Part shown: in pieces, positions 48,540 to 62,800 of the stretch
Numbering within the stretch: position 1 is the stretch's first letter
How the letters are laid out: every line of letters starts with the position of its first letter
Source of the DNA: Chrysoperla carnea
Lineage: Eukaryota; Arthropoda; Insecta; Neuroptera; Chrysopidae
DNA length: 64,000 bases
NCBI RefSeq assembly: GCF_905475395.1
Contig: NC_058339.1
Coordinates: 5,340,001 to 5,404,000 of the forward strand
Direction of reading: 5' to 3'
Notes under the pieces: generated by a model
What the model saw: the letters and a program-made list of their open reading frames with translations, nothing else
Database searches by the model: none
What the model was told of the DNA's origin: nothing
Made by a program: the position numbers and the translations under genes

Positions 48540-50849
48540 TCCTTAGCTACTTTGGCTGGTAGCTTCATTGGCATGTTAATTAAAGTAGTTACTAATTGTA
48601 ATTTTAAATTTTTCATTACAGTTAATCATTATTACCATTATGGTGGATTGAAGATGAAAATTTGAAATGACATCGTTAATTCTATACAAGTTCTTTGACA
48701 TCATCGTCAAAATGGCGTACATCATAAATTGACAATAAAATAGGTTTTTCGAGGTCTTCAAGACATCAGTTAAAAAAAAAACTAATAAAACGACATTTGA
48801 CACATGTGTGTCTAGAAAATTACCTAGTACACTGGAATATGGCGTTGGTAGTTATTCTATGTTAAGCCAGTTAGATAATTTCTGATGTTTCAAACAAAAC
48901 TACACCCGGACATCCCTGCATGTGTTTTCGAAAGTTTGTTAATTAATATTTCATATTTCAACCATAATTAATACCAAAGTCTTAAACAAAATTATCAAAT
49001 TAGTATCAAATCATATTATATGAAAACATGTTTTTAAAAAAAAAAAGTGGGGTAATGGACTGAGTTGGTTGTTATTTACAAATACGGGGAAATAATAAAT
49101 CGTTAAAATTTTATATGCGCATAATATTGTAAATATTTTTTTTTTCTTTTTAATGTGAATAAATTTAATAAAAACATGCGCAATTTAACAATAGATAGTT
49201 ACATATAAAAAGAGAAGGGAGGGTGTATGCATGTAACTTAAATTCGATTGAAGCTTTATTTTTATTAATCGATAATAGATTTGTTGTTAGATTTTCATTC
49301 AGCTCAATTATATAATCATTATTGTATTTTCTGGTGTATTTTGTTGTAAAATTAAGAGTATTCTAGTTCAACAAATTATTTAGAGAGGTTATGTTAAAAA
49401 AAAGTAAAGAGAGGGACAAAAAAGAGTCAAATATTTGTTATATTTTTTTAAGAATTTCATTTTATTGCTACTTTTAATTTTTACTGTATGAATTAAATGT
49501 AATTTTAGTTTAAAAAAGGCATACTTCTGATTTAGTAATCAACCCAATATGTGCGTTAGATTAGGTTAAGTTAGAGTGGCTGTTCTGGAATGAGACACAC
49601 TTACACCATAGGATATATTCGTACATTACCTACATGGCGCAACATAAAATTTCCTTGTACTTACTTTAAATTATCTCTATTATCTTCAACTTCTGATTAC
49701 TCACTTTCACAACTGTCTTTTAAAAAAACAAAAACAAAACGATAACATACGATCAGGAATATAGTTCCAAAAATTTAAAATTATTATTCAATTTTAATAA
49801 TTATACCAAGAAATGACTAGCAATTTTCCTAGCTAATTGTACATCAAAATATACCAGAAAAACATCTATTTTTATGAAAGATGTAAGAAGTCATGTAAAT
49901 AAGTTGTTGTAAGCATTTCAAAGGGCTTTATGAAAGATTTTGTTTGTATTAAATACTGTCAATTAATTTTTGATTAAACTAATATTTATAGTAATTAAAT
50001 GACAACTTTTAAAAAAAAAAAATGTTTTGCATACACTCAATTAATTTGTATTTCAGTTTTTGTTTTATATTTAATAAAAATACAACAAAAGTGTGATTTA
50101 TTTAAAAACCATGTTTTAATAAATTTTCTTTTCAGTCAATAATTTAAATAACAATTTTAAATTTGATCTAATTTAAATAATTTTTTTTAATTTCATCGCT
50201 AAAATAAAAAAAAACAGTAAGTGTATTAAATTAATAAGTTGTTTTTATTTTAATGGATACCTCGTACACTGAAAGATCATTCTTGCTCCCTCAAAACTGA
50301 GGTAATGTTAATTATCTGTTTTATGCATTCTTTTGGTTTTTACAACAATCTTCGGCTTCAAAAGAACTGTGACTGCGTTTAATTAATAAAAAAACTTACT
50401 AGAATAAAAGAAAATAATGATCGTTAAATTAACTGAGACTTTCTATCAGGGCAGATGGAAGGTTGTTATTTGAGGAGATATGGCAGTTTAATGTGAAAAT
50501 TGTGTATTTTGCTTTGTCGTCGAAAAACACGATCTTAAAAGCTCGATTGCACATACTCAATCTCTTACATCCCGTGCACGCTTTTAAAATTCATATCAAT
50601 TTAATAGATTTTCTCAGCGCGTCAGCCATGCGCATAAACATTATTAACCTTTTTAATTTATTATGACTCATAGCGCGTTTTGTGGTCAATAAATCATAAA
50701 ATAATTTAATAAGTTTGATAGAAGACAACATATTCTGACAGCAGATTGGACCTAGTTCTTCTGGTTGCTTTAATAGTCAATTTAATCCTAAAAGGTAAGA
50801 TTACTAACATTTTGTATTTAAGACACTTTTTCGAAAATTATTAGCTTTC
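48540..50849. other. AT-rich intergenic sequence, no gene seen
   Basis: No supported exon or recognisable repeat. Short open frames (48576-48803 minus, 50463-50666 plus) have no domain or composition that suggests a gene. Confidence 0.45.
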
Positions 50850-51262
50850 GGAGGAAACTCCTACATATCTTGGGAGTGATTTTTTGAACAGTTTCCCTTA
50901 AGAGTTGTCTGTTCAAAATGGTCTGAAATGTATTACGAAAAAAATAATTTGTTCAATTCGAAAATGGCAATACTTATGAAAAAAGGTGTAGAGACACTTT
51001 TGTGGTAGAGAATCGGATTATCTATAATTATTGTCTGAACTATTTTTGCTGTGAAACTCATCGTTTTGCCGAAAAACGCGAAAAGCCTATTTTTTGCAAA
51101 CTTCCCCCCTCAATAAAATTTTTTTGCACAAGGGGGATTGATGGGGACTTTTCACAATTCATTTATAATACATAGTATTCTGAACATTCACACCAATTTT
51201 TAGCTCTATAGGAATTTTTGTAACCTTACTTATATTTTATGGACTAATTTGACTGAATAAAA
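50850..51262 (+). repeat. Dispersed repeat C, single copy
   Basis: 'cacttttgtggtagagaatc', 'ctcatcgttttgccgaaaaa', 'attgatggggacttttcaca' and 'tttatggactaatttgactg' match both arms of the foldback at 55355-56403. Here it stands alone. Confidence 0.7.
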
Positions 51263-51766
51263 ATCTGTAGAATATTTTTACAGATTCTTAATTTTTTTAT
51301 CGAGAAACAAATAACTTTTATCAGAAAATTTAAAAAAAAAAAAAAAGAAATTAATATGGGAATCCCCGAATCACAAAAGGACACCTGTACAATGCGTTAA
51401 TGATGAAATATATTATATCAGGCATGCGTGTAATCGTGTAGGTATGTAATTTTGAACATATTTAAGTACCTAGGTACTAAAGTTACAACCAACCATATTT
51501 TATTTATAATTACAACTGAATACATGTTTGTCGTTAGTACGTACGCCATATTTATTGTGTATTGTATATGTATGAGCTTGTGCATTTAGTGTTTGTGTTT
51601 ATCATAGAAAATATTACCAAAGTGTTAATCTTTATCACATTTTTAAATATTAAAAGTATAGTGATAGTGACCATTAATAAAAGGTAATAATTACACAAAA
51701 TTATATTCTTAAATCTTATCTTAAGTTTCTATTGTTTTATTCAGAGCCAATGATAGATTGGTTAAT

Positions 51767-52214
51767 TAAGGACGTTACCAAAAAAATGAATGTATGAAAA
51801 TATTTCAGAATTATGGTTCAAGTTTTGACGGTAGCTTCGGTTAGAACTAGGGAAAATTAAGAGTAAAATTTTTTGATAAATACCTACTATAGTTTTAGAA
51901 ATATTGATGGGTAACGATTAAAAGAAAATGACTTATAGAAGAAATAACGCACGAATGCAATTCATTTCATCACTTTAAATGTATTTTAATGGAAAATCGA
52001 ATCCCGCTTGTTATACCTAATTTTCTTTTTGAAAAATATTTGTAATACTTCTTGAATATTAGTTTTCCAAATTAATCTTTTTAAAAATTAGCATACATTT
52101 AAAAAAATTTCAGGATTTACATGTTAAAAATTGTTTATAAAGGACATTAATGAAAATGGCTACACACGATTTAAATGATTCTAAGAAAACGTGATTTTTT
52201 GGGAACGCCCTTGG
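51767..52214. mobile_element. MITE, 448 bp
   Basis: The left end taaggacgttaccaaaaaaa and the right end ttttttgggaacgcccttgg are imperfect inverted repeats. The same termini bound 28056-28597. It is non-coding, and a larger relative is at 19945-20775. Confidence 0.7.
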
Positions 52215-52734
52215 AAATGAGCCTACAAAAGTACTATAAGTAGTGTATCATAAAAAAAAAAATATAACCAAAGTGTCACATCACATCCACGAACCGTCTT
52301 GTATTTTCCAAATGTGTTTTATTTATTGAGGTGTTAATAGATTTTCTTTGAAAGATCAAGTACCCTAAAAACCTAGAATACTTAACAACAAAAATAAAGA
52401 CGTCGATACAAAAAAAAAATCCCTCTTTTAAAAAAGATGCAAATTGGGAATAATAATAATTCGCAATGTATATATGTACTTATGGCACTCGGGTTTTACT
52501 TTTGAAAATCAAAAAAAAATTTTGAGTACGATTCAAGGAGTTAAAATTATTAATATTGATAATTTTCACAGTTCAATTCACAAAAAGCTGGTTTTATAAA
52601 GAACGTTATAAGGAACTTGGAATTAAAATTATCAATATTGATAATTTTAATATTTTTTAAATTTGTGACTCATAAAAAAGCTCAATCAATTCATTTTTAT
52701 TTCTATTATTTTTTCTATCATTATAACCTTGCAT

Positions 52735-53005
52735 TTTTATACCATGTATATATGAAATATACCAAGGTATATTAATTTTAGTCCCAAGTTTGTAACGCTT
52801 AAAAATATTGATGCTAAGCAAAAAATTTTGGTATAGGTGTTCATAAAATCACCTAATTAGTCCATTTTCGGTTGTTTGTCTGTCGTCTGTCCGTCTTTCA
52901 TCACGATTACTCAAATAAACGAAAAGAGATATAAAGTTGAAATTTTCATAGCGTACTGAGGACGTAAAAAGTGAGGTCAAGTTCGTAAATGAACAATATA
53001 GGACA
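52735..53005 (+). repeat. Family A 5' part
   Basis: 'tataccatgtatatatgaaa' to 'gaggtcaagttcgtaaatga'. It is truncated on the 3' side and lies about 310 bp upstream of the first coding exon of the SecA-like gene. Confidence 0.75.
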
Positions 53006-53319
53006 ATGCGGAAAATTTGGTATTCATCACAATTTGCCCCTTGCTAATTTTGAATACTAAAATAATTAATCAAACAAGCATTTTTGACGTGCGATTATTA
53101 AAATAAAAAATGAGAATTTTTTGAATTTTAGTATCCGGAATTCGGCCCTATATTAGTTTACTATCCGATATCCGACCGAATAGTGAAAACAGGCCGGATA
53201 CCGGATATCCGTTTTATCTCTAATTATCACCGTCACATGCCTTTTAGCCACAGGAAATGAACTAATATCCAAATTTCGGAATAATTGTTAAAAATTTGTA
53301 TCTATGTGTTTTTAGAAAA

Positions 53320-53872
53320 ATGGATGTACTTCATCTAGCAAGAATAAAGGACGCTATAGATCCTAGTGCAATAGACATAAACATTACACCAGAAATAATT
53401 GGTGAATTGAAACAATCAAAAATAATTTTTAGTAATGATTTAATGGAAAATGTTGGAAAAACTCTTTTAAAAGCAAATAATTATAACTATGAATATTTAA
53501 GTGTGTGCGAGTCATGGAATCCCAAAATTTTAATCATAGATAATGATTATAAAATAGTATTTTTAAAATCTTCCAATGAAAATAAAATTTTTTGGTCTGT
53601 TATCATATTAATTAAAATTAATGATAGCAAATTTTGTTATTGTAACAATGAAAAGGTATCCAAAAAAAAAATCGCAACACATATCAAAAATAATTGTCCG
53701 TTGTTCGGTGAAAATGGTTTGCATGCATTGATATCTTTATATAAAATTATATTGAAAAATACAACGAAAACAGCATCGATTAAGCAACCTTATAAAAAAA
53801 TTGTAAACAAAATCACTGAAATTGATGAGAAAATTGAGAATCTAAATGAAGGTGATTATCAACAAATTAAAG
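53320..53872 (+). CDS. SecA-like gene exon 1
   Basis: It starts at the ATG 4 nt behind an acceptor-like tttttag; an in-frame opening at 53296 would lie in the upstream intron. It ends aaag|gtacgt in phase 1. It encodes MDVLHLARIKDAIDPSAIDI and a segment with paired Cys (KFCYCNNEK). No known domain. Confidence 0.75.
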
Positions 53873-56800
53873 GTACGTTATAAAACAACTGTATCTGCTT
53901 TAAATAGGGTATTATCGTTTGTCAAAAATAAATCATGAAATTTGAAAAAAGTTAAAATTTATGTAAAAATATACTTAAATATTATGATTTCGAGTCATAA
54001 AAGCACTTTTTTCTTTTAAAATATTAAAATTAAAAATCGTAACTTTTAAACTGTATATCACGTGATCTAAAACGCGGATAAGCTCTGCTGTGATGTCATA
54101 ACGGTATGAGTCATAGACCATCAATTAGTTCAGTGTAGACTGCTGGGTATAATATATCCGTGGATAATAAGTATTTTTATTTATTATAATCAGATGTCTA
54201 TGAATATATCTGTCAAAGTTATTTTTGTTATTTCGCATAGTGATACCCATATTACGTCATCAAATTGGATGCCCACGTTTTTGATAGTTTAAAAAAGGTT
54301 TAAAATTTAATTTAAGTTTTTGGGAAGAAAGCGTGTGTTTTTTTCCGAAATAAATTTTTAGTAGCTTTTTATTAGCAAAATCAAAATTTACTTTTTAATT
54401 TAAATTTAATTTAAGTACTTTTTTAAAAATAGTGGAATACCCTATTCCTAACTTCCCTTTTAATTTTATCACTTGTTTTCTTATCGTTAGATATAATTTT
54501 GAAAAAATTACATCAGGAAATGAATTCAACCATTCATCAGAAGGTAAACTTTGTATCTTATAACAAAGAATTCGTTAAAGAATATGAAGAATTGGTGAAA
54601 ATTGCCTTAGAATTTCAATTAATTGAAAATTTTAATAAACAATATAAAGAAAAGTTAATGGAACCAGGATTAAAAGATAAATTTCTTGATAGTTTAAAAA
54701 AAGTTCAAAATCTATTAAAGAACAGCAATGAAGAAAAATTTAAATACTTATTTTCAATTGAGCAAAAATTTCCAAAAGAAATGAAATGTATCAAAACAGT
54801 TTTCAATATTATTAATAATTATAACGACAAAGACAAAAAGAACAAAAAAATTACCGAGATATGCGATCAATTATTTACTGAGTTAACTGTGATTGAAGTA
54901 AAAAAATACTTTGAAGACATACCAGCAGCAACAGAAGACGCAGGTTCATCTTCAAATACAAACGATAACGTCATTAATAATGTATCAATAATAAATAAAC
55001 CGAATATACAGGTAACTATGGAAATAAAACAATGCGGGGGGGGGGGGGCTTGGTTGTTTGTATGCGTGTATAAAAAATTAATAGTGCTGGTCGTAATATA
55101 ACGCACAAGTACCACTCTTAGACCATTCGACTGTACTCGCCTGAAACTTACTAGAGTACAGTTGAGAAGAGTGGTGGGACTATCAATTAAATTATCACCG
55201 TCATATTATGAGAATCTCTGATGATCTCACTTGTAGGACCTGTATGAAGGACGATGAAACCTCCGTACATGTTATATTATTTCCACCTGCCGAAATCTGC
55301 AGGTCGTCAAGTTCAGAATGTTTAAAATTTTAAAACGAAATTTTTTCCATTTATCCAGTCAATTTACACTTTGAAGGTAACAAAAATTCCCATAGAGCTA
55401 AAAATTGGTATGAATGTTCAGAATTATACTATTATAAATGAATTGTGAAAAGTCCCCATCAATCCCCCTTGTGCAAAAAAATTTTATTGAGGGGCGAAGT
55501 TTGCAAAAATAGGTTTTTCGCGTTTTTCAGCAAAACGGTGAGTTTAACAGCAAAAATAGTTCAAACAAAAATTGTAGATCATTCGATTTGCTACAAAATA
55601 TGCCTCTGCACCTTTTTTCATAAGCGCTGCCATTTTCGTGATATATGCACGTTTATATACATTTTTGAACCGTTATACGAGTAAAAATATGAGTCCCTAT
55701 ATCTTATACATACAAATTTTAAAATTCAACGTCTAGAACTCCCGTCCCTATTTTTATTTAGTAGCATGGCCTGAGTAACATCTGTATTCAATTCAATTGT
55801 CAGCGTGGTGATGTTCGTATACCTGCCTCGTTTCAAAAGTCTCATACTCCACAAAATACTGTTAGTCGTAAGTATTGAAAGAGGTGGTGAATTTTCGAAG
55901 TACCTGAAAGACCAGACATCTGTAAAAATTCATGTGCAGTGTCGAACAAATTTTATACTCGAAAGAGTAGCATTGATGCTGTGAAAAGACAGCCGCCAAG
56001 AAGAAGAAGTTAGTTCATCAAAAATAAGTCCTCATATTTTTACTCGTTTAACGATTCAAAAATGTACTACAAAAAAAATAATTTTTTCAATTCTTTGAAC
56101 CGCTATATCACGAAAATGGTAATACTTATGAAAAGAGGTGTAGAGACACTTTTGGTAGAGAATCGGATTATCTATAATTTTTGTCTGAACTATTTTTGCT
56201 GTGAAACTCATCGTTTTGCTGAAAAACGCGAAAAGCCTATTTTTGCAAACTTCCCCCCTCAATAAAATTTTTTGCACAAGTGAGATTGATGGGGACTTTT
56301 CACAATTCATTTATAATAGTATTCTGAAAATTTATACCAATTTTAAGCTCTATGGGAATTTTTGTAACCTTACTTATATTTCATGGACTAATTTGACTGG
56401 ATAACATTTGCGTTTTTCTTATATGTCTCTACGAGATGAATGGTAAACTCTTATCTAGGAAAATGTTTTTTTTTTAATTATCGTAGGTTGCTTTGTTACC
56501 GCTCGCGTACGGCTTTAATTAACTCAGTAAATTGTTATTTTCATTTACAATTTTTTTTTTGTTTATTATAACAGGTTGAAATTGATTGTAATGTGAAGAA
56601 TTTGGAGAATTTAATTCATGAAATTGAAGAATATGAAATAAATAAAAATTATAAATTGTGTAAAAATAATAAATTAAAATCAAAATATTCAAAATTTGAA
56701 AAAAAATGGAAAGGATGGGAAAAAAAAGAGATATATGATATTAAAGTATGGCTTAAAGATTTAGAGCGCAGATTAAGGATATTGGATGATCCCCCAAGTT

Positions 56801-59800
56801 ATTATGAAGCTTTAGCAGTTGTAAACAGAGCATTTGAATTATGTATTGGACATACACTACGTTTACCACAAATATTAGCATTAATATTATTTAATCAAAA
56901 ATCACCAGATTCTGGTTAGTACAAATTTTTTTTAATTCTTCGTTAGTACTCAACTAAAGTGTCAAAGGAAATCACCGCATACCATTTTTTACGATCCTAG
57001 CCCCAAGAGTTTGGACTGTGTGTTGATATGTCAAGTCAGTCAGTTTTCTTTTATATACCATACATAGAAACATAGCATTTTCCCACCAGCGCTTCACTGG
57101 ACAGGTGCAGATTAGGTTCTTTAAAACAATTTTAGTTTTATGATTACTAATATTTATTTTTATGAACAGAAAAATTCGATGCCAATTTAAATACTAAAAA
57201 TATTAATTTTAACATATTTGTCCGTCAGAGGAAAGAAAAAAATTTAAAAATTAGTATTTGTATATCAAAGATTCATTCTATGATATTTTATACTATGTTT
57301 CCTTTAGAAACCAGACAAAAATTTTCCAAGTTTTTATCTTAAATTGTTTTTTTGATAAAAAATAAAAAATAGTTTCATATTTTCGATTTATAAAGAAGAA
57401 TTCCTAACATACTGCTGGTGAGAAGAATAATTAAAATTCTCTTTTGTAAATATTATAAACCACATAAATTAAATGCAAAATAAGAAAATTTACAAGTATA
57501 GTTACCTCTATTCGGAGACACACTGTATATTATATATTTAGATAACGTATTCCGGTGATAAAAAATCCACCCGGAAATTGTCAATAATTTTAATTATAAA
57601 TCATTAACATGATTAATTGTAATTTAAAATAAATAAATAATAACCTTTCCTTAATTCTTATTTTTTATCAGGATTATTATGTCAAATACAGACTGGCGAA
57701 GGGAAAACATTCGTAATTGCAGCCATAGCTATTTTAAAAATATTATTAGACGGTGTGAAAACAATTGATATAATTACAAGCAACAATGTGTTGGCAAGAG
57801 ACGCTGTATCTGTAACCAAAAATTTATATCAATTATTTGATATCACAGTTGACATCAATACAGAATTAAAAAGTGATCAAAAAGCTTGTTATAATGCAAA
57901 TGTTGTGTATGGTTCTATGTCAAGTTTCCAATTTGATTTTCTTAATCATGATTTTAATGGATTAGGTATGTTATCAAAACTAAAATTGTAGATTACAGCA
58001 ACGGAGAGAGATAAACCTACGAGAGAGAATTTCAATACCAAGTAATTAATGGTTCTATTTGCTAGGCTATGAAATTTTCAAAAAAAATAAAAGGGAAGAA
58101 AATTATCCTGTTTTAGAAAAATGTAAAATGATTACCGTTATGGGTGATTCCATATGTCTGCGTAATGGATCATCCGCGTACCTGATATTATTTATAATGT
58201 GTCCATTAACTTTAATGTCTCCATACATGCACTACCACCCATAGATCCCCATGTTATGAAGGAGACAGTTCAATCGACAGTGTTCTGTTCTGCCTCAGGT
58301 GACTTTTAAACGAGCACAGTCGTATGACCTAACTGTGACAGACAGTTCAATCGACAGTGTTCGGTTCTGTCTCTAGTGTCTTTTAAACGAGCACAGTCGT
58401 ATGACCTAACTGTGACAGACAGTTCAATCGACAGTGTTCTGTTCTGCCTCTAGTGACTTTTAAACGAGCACAGTCGTATGACCTAACTGTAGCTATACAT
58501 AGTTTGGCCTGACGCATGCCCTGCGCAAAGACCCAGTAATCAAGATTTAAAACAAATAATTGTACACTATCATTTTATTGTAAAGAAGGGAATGTCTATT
58601 CAATTTAAATTGAATTTCAGGGACTCGCTTGGGTAGAAAATTCGAATATGTAATACTAGACGAAGTAGATAACATGTTAATTGATAATGGTGGTAATATT
58701 GTGAAATTAGCTGAAGTATTTCCTGGCATGGAAAATTTAATTTACATATACATTGAAATCTGGAATGATTTAAATATATTTGGAAAAACATTTGATACAA
58801 ATAGCACAGCTGATGAAGATCAAATCGAAAGTAAAATAGATGAATGGAGGAAAATAATTCAGGGTAAAATTGAAAATAATATGGAATCATTTTTAATTCC
58901 ATTACATTTAATGGAATATGTAAAAAATGTACTTCCAAAATGGATTGATAATGCAATTTATGCTAAATATGATTGTATTGAAAATATAAATTACATAATA
59001 CAAACAGAAAGCGCAAAAGGTAAGTAAAAATATAACAGTTTTCATTACTTGTTCTGTGAGTTATCTTTCAAGGAGTTATCATTGTAACGACACGTACTAT
59101 TAATATAATGTTATGGATGGGAATATAAGTCTATTAATCGAATGTAATAGGGTATTATCGTTAGTCAAAAATAAATCATGAAAAAAGTTAAAATTTATGT
59201 AAAAATATACTTTAATATTCTGATTTCGAGTCATTAAAGTACATTTTTCTTTTAATATATTAAAATTAGAAATCATACTTATTTGTGTTATTTCGTATAT
59301 TGATACCCATTAATTTGCAAACTAAGCGCAAATGGTATAGTATGTATTATATGGGAATATCAGTTATTTATGTGTGACATGTGTGTATGTGTAATATGAG
59401 TCATCAACACTGTCTATACATGGTATTTCAACAATTAACTCAGTCAATTGTTTGTTTTGACTTTGTAATTAAACTGTATTTTATTAATGACGTAGGTGGT
59501 GAACAAATAATTGTACCGGTTGATTATACAAACACTGGCGTAACTTTAAAAAATACAATGTGGTCACATGGTCTACATCAATTTTTACAATTAAAACATA
59601 ATTTACAAGTTCATGCGGAAAATATGACAAGTTGTTGTATATCAAATTATGCGTACATACGAAAATATGGCACTAATTTAATTGGTTTAACTGGCACTAT
59701 TGGTGGAGAGGGGGAACAAGATTTACTCAAAGCTATTTATAAAGTTGATTTTATATCGCTGCCAACATTTAAGGTAAGAATCATTAACAGGGTATTTAAA

Positions 59801-62800
59801 ATTAAATAAAAGTATATTTAAATATATTTCAGGTAAAACAATTTGAAAAGTATCCAGAAATAATTGTACCCGACATAGAATGGCTTGATAAAATAACCGA
59901 ACTATGCTTGTTTATGTTGTTACAAAAGCGTGCTGTGTTAGTTGTATGTTTAACAATCGCTGATGCTAACGATGTTTATAACGAATTAATTCAATTAAAA
60001 TCAACATACATCGATCTAAATCCAACAATTCATAAATATCTAAGTGAGAATGAAAGTCACGTAACAGATGAATTTATTGATTCTGGTACAATTATTGTTG
60101 CAACAAATATTGCTGGACGTGGTACAGATTTTAAAACAACCAAACAATTAGAAGATCATGGTGGGTTACATATATGTGTTACGTTCTGTCCAGAAAGTAA
60201 ACGGGTTCAAGATCAAGTCTTTTATCGTACTTCACGACAAGGAAATAAAGGTTCAGCAGGTAAGATGAAAACAAATTTATCTTGTTGCATACCTTCTTGA
60301 TATTTTGTATTGAGTCATAATTGTTAATTGCGAGTAACTTTTATTAGTAACATTTCGCCAACTTATAAAAAAGAAGAGTAGTTTACCAAAAATAAAAATA
60401 GTGATTCCAAATTTTTGGCTACCCTGTACATTATTAAGAATATTCCTACATACTTTTCAAAATAAGCAAATCTTCTTATAAAGAATGACTTTTTTTCTTA
60501 AAATGCAAAATAATAAAATTTGCAAGTATAGGTACCTCTATCCGGGGGGACACACTGTATAATTATTAATTTACATTTACAGGTTTAATATTATCAAAGA
60601 ATCAAATCGCTAATATTATGAAAAATAAGGAAAATTATAAAATTGAAGAAATTTATAAACAAATTCATGACAAAGAACAATATTACATGGAGTATTTAAA
60701 AACATTTAAATCCAAAGAATTATATTTTGAAGATTGTTTATTTAATTTATTTTCAAATTTATACAAACAAGCACGTACAAATAAATTAAATGTATTTTCA
60801 CGTAAAGATCTTAAAGAATATTGGGCGTTTTGGTTTGAAAATCAAGAATTGGCAACTGAAGATATTATATTCAAAAAATTTGAAGATATTGAAAATGAAG
60901 CGAAACAATTATTTAAATCATTTGAAAATGATGAAAAAGTTGAAGAAATTTTAAAAAATCACATCAAACATAATCCATATTATGATATACATCGAGCGCA
61001 TTCTTATATATCTCAACAAAATTTAATAAAAGCCGAAGAATGCTTAAATAATTCATTAGAAATGTCTAAAGATACATTAAGTGAAGCACATTATTTGTTA
61101 TCAGAGATTGCAATGGAACGTGGTGGTGTTTTAATGACACGAATCAAAAATATTCTAAAAACTGTTGGTAAGTAAAAGAAAATCAATTAAATTACTCCCT
61201 CCAATCATCTTAAGGTTTCACCTCAAAATCTAACGGAATAAGCTTTGTACAAAAATTTATTTTGATAGTACAATAGGGTATTATCGTTAGTCAAAAATAA
61301 ATCATGAAATTTGAAAAAAGTTAAAATTTATGTAAAATATTACTTAAATATTCTGATTTCGAGTCTTAAAAGCACATTTTTCTTTTAAAAAATTAAAATT
61401 AAAAATCGTAATTTTTAAAATGTATATCACGTGACCTAAAACGCGGATAAGCCCTGCTGTGATGTCATAGCGGTATGAGTCATAGACCATCAGTTAGTTC
61501 AGTGTAGACAGCTGGGTATAATGTATACATAGATAATAAGTATTTATTTTTATATTACGTCATCAAATTGGATGCCCACGTTTTTGACAGTTTAAAAAAG
61601 GTTTAAATTTTATTTAAGTTTTTGGCGAGAAAGCGTGTGTTTTTTTCCGAAATAAATTTTTAGTAGCTTTTTATTAGCAAAATCAACATTTTGAAGTACT
61701 TTTTTAAAAATAGTGGAATACCCTATTCTTAACTTCCCTTTTAATTTTATCACCTGTTTTCTTATCGTTAGATATAATTTTGAAAAAATTACATCAGGAA
61801 ATGAATTCAACCATTCATCAGAAGGTAAACTTTGTATCTGATAAGAAAGAATTTATAATTATAAGTTATTAAATAATTATTTAAGTAGTATTTAATGAAT
61901 AATTAAAGAAAAAACCGTATAATAGACAGGGTCAATCATGGATCCCAATCTATTATGCGGTTTTTTTCCTTAATAGGGAATATTCATGAAATTTAAATTT
62001 GGTTCAAATATTTTTCTTCTGTAACTTTAATGACTGGACATTTCAACTAAACCATTATTTTAGTAATTAATATCATTTTAATTACTTAAAATTAATTAAT
62101 AAAAGTACAAATTCAGTGAGGGCATTTAAAAATTTATAAAACGGAATTCCAATTTTTATTTGGACATGACATCATAGTACGAGCTTGTTAAATTTGTTGA
62201 CGTATGATATTTCATTAAATTATATTATTCTACGGCTTTTTATTAGAAAACTTAATAATAACGAGTGTAAATTCTGTGTTGTAAATTCATTTTTTAAAGT
62301 GTAAATTATACATTGAACTGTCACCAATTGACAGATCACGTACTTATACGTCATCAACAGAGAGCGCCACAAAACTACGTTTAAATATCTCAAAATTATA
62401 ATGTATTATATATATTTGTTTACACTTAATTACAACATTTTTAAACAGCATTTATATTTTTTACTTTGTTATAACGATGTAAACAATGAATATAAAAAAA
62501 ATACATGAATATTCCCTATTCCCTTATTTTTATAAATATTGGCCCAGCATTGAAGTAGGATGTTTAAAAAAATACTGAATCTTTCATGAAGATCTCATTA
62601 AATATTTTTTTTCAACACAGGTATTGGATATTTAATTCAAACGAACGAGAATCTGAAGGATTATAAGAAAAATTGTATGGAACATCTTGAAAAAGCACGC
62701 ACCATATTAATTAAAGAAATTCAATTTATTGAAAATTATTTGATTTGTGATGAATTTTATAAAATTTTTAATGGTTCACTCGATAAAAATTTGTTTATCA

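Noticed and set aside
55445..56310. Pairs of similar 60-90-codon frames in SecA-like intron 2
   Set aside because: They are the two arms of one foldback repeat, and the same repeat stands alone at 50.9 kb. They are frames in a non-coding element.
59381..59495. Upstream extension of SecA-like exon 6 (MCMCNMSHQHCLY...)
   Set aside because: This part is a family A 3' end in the intron; the acceptor at 59495 and phase agreement place the exon start at 59496.
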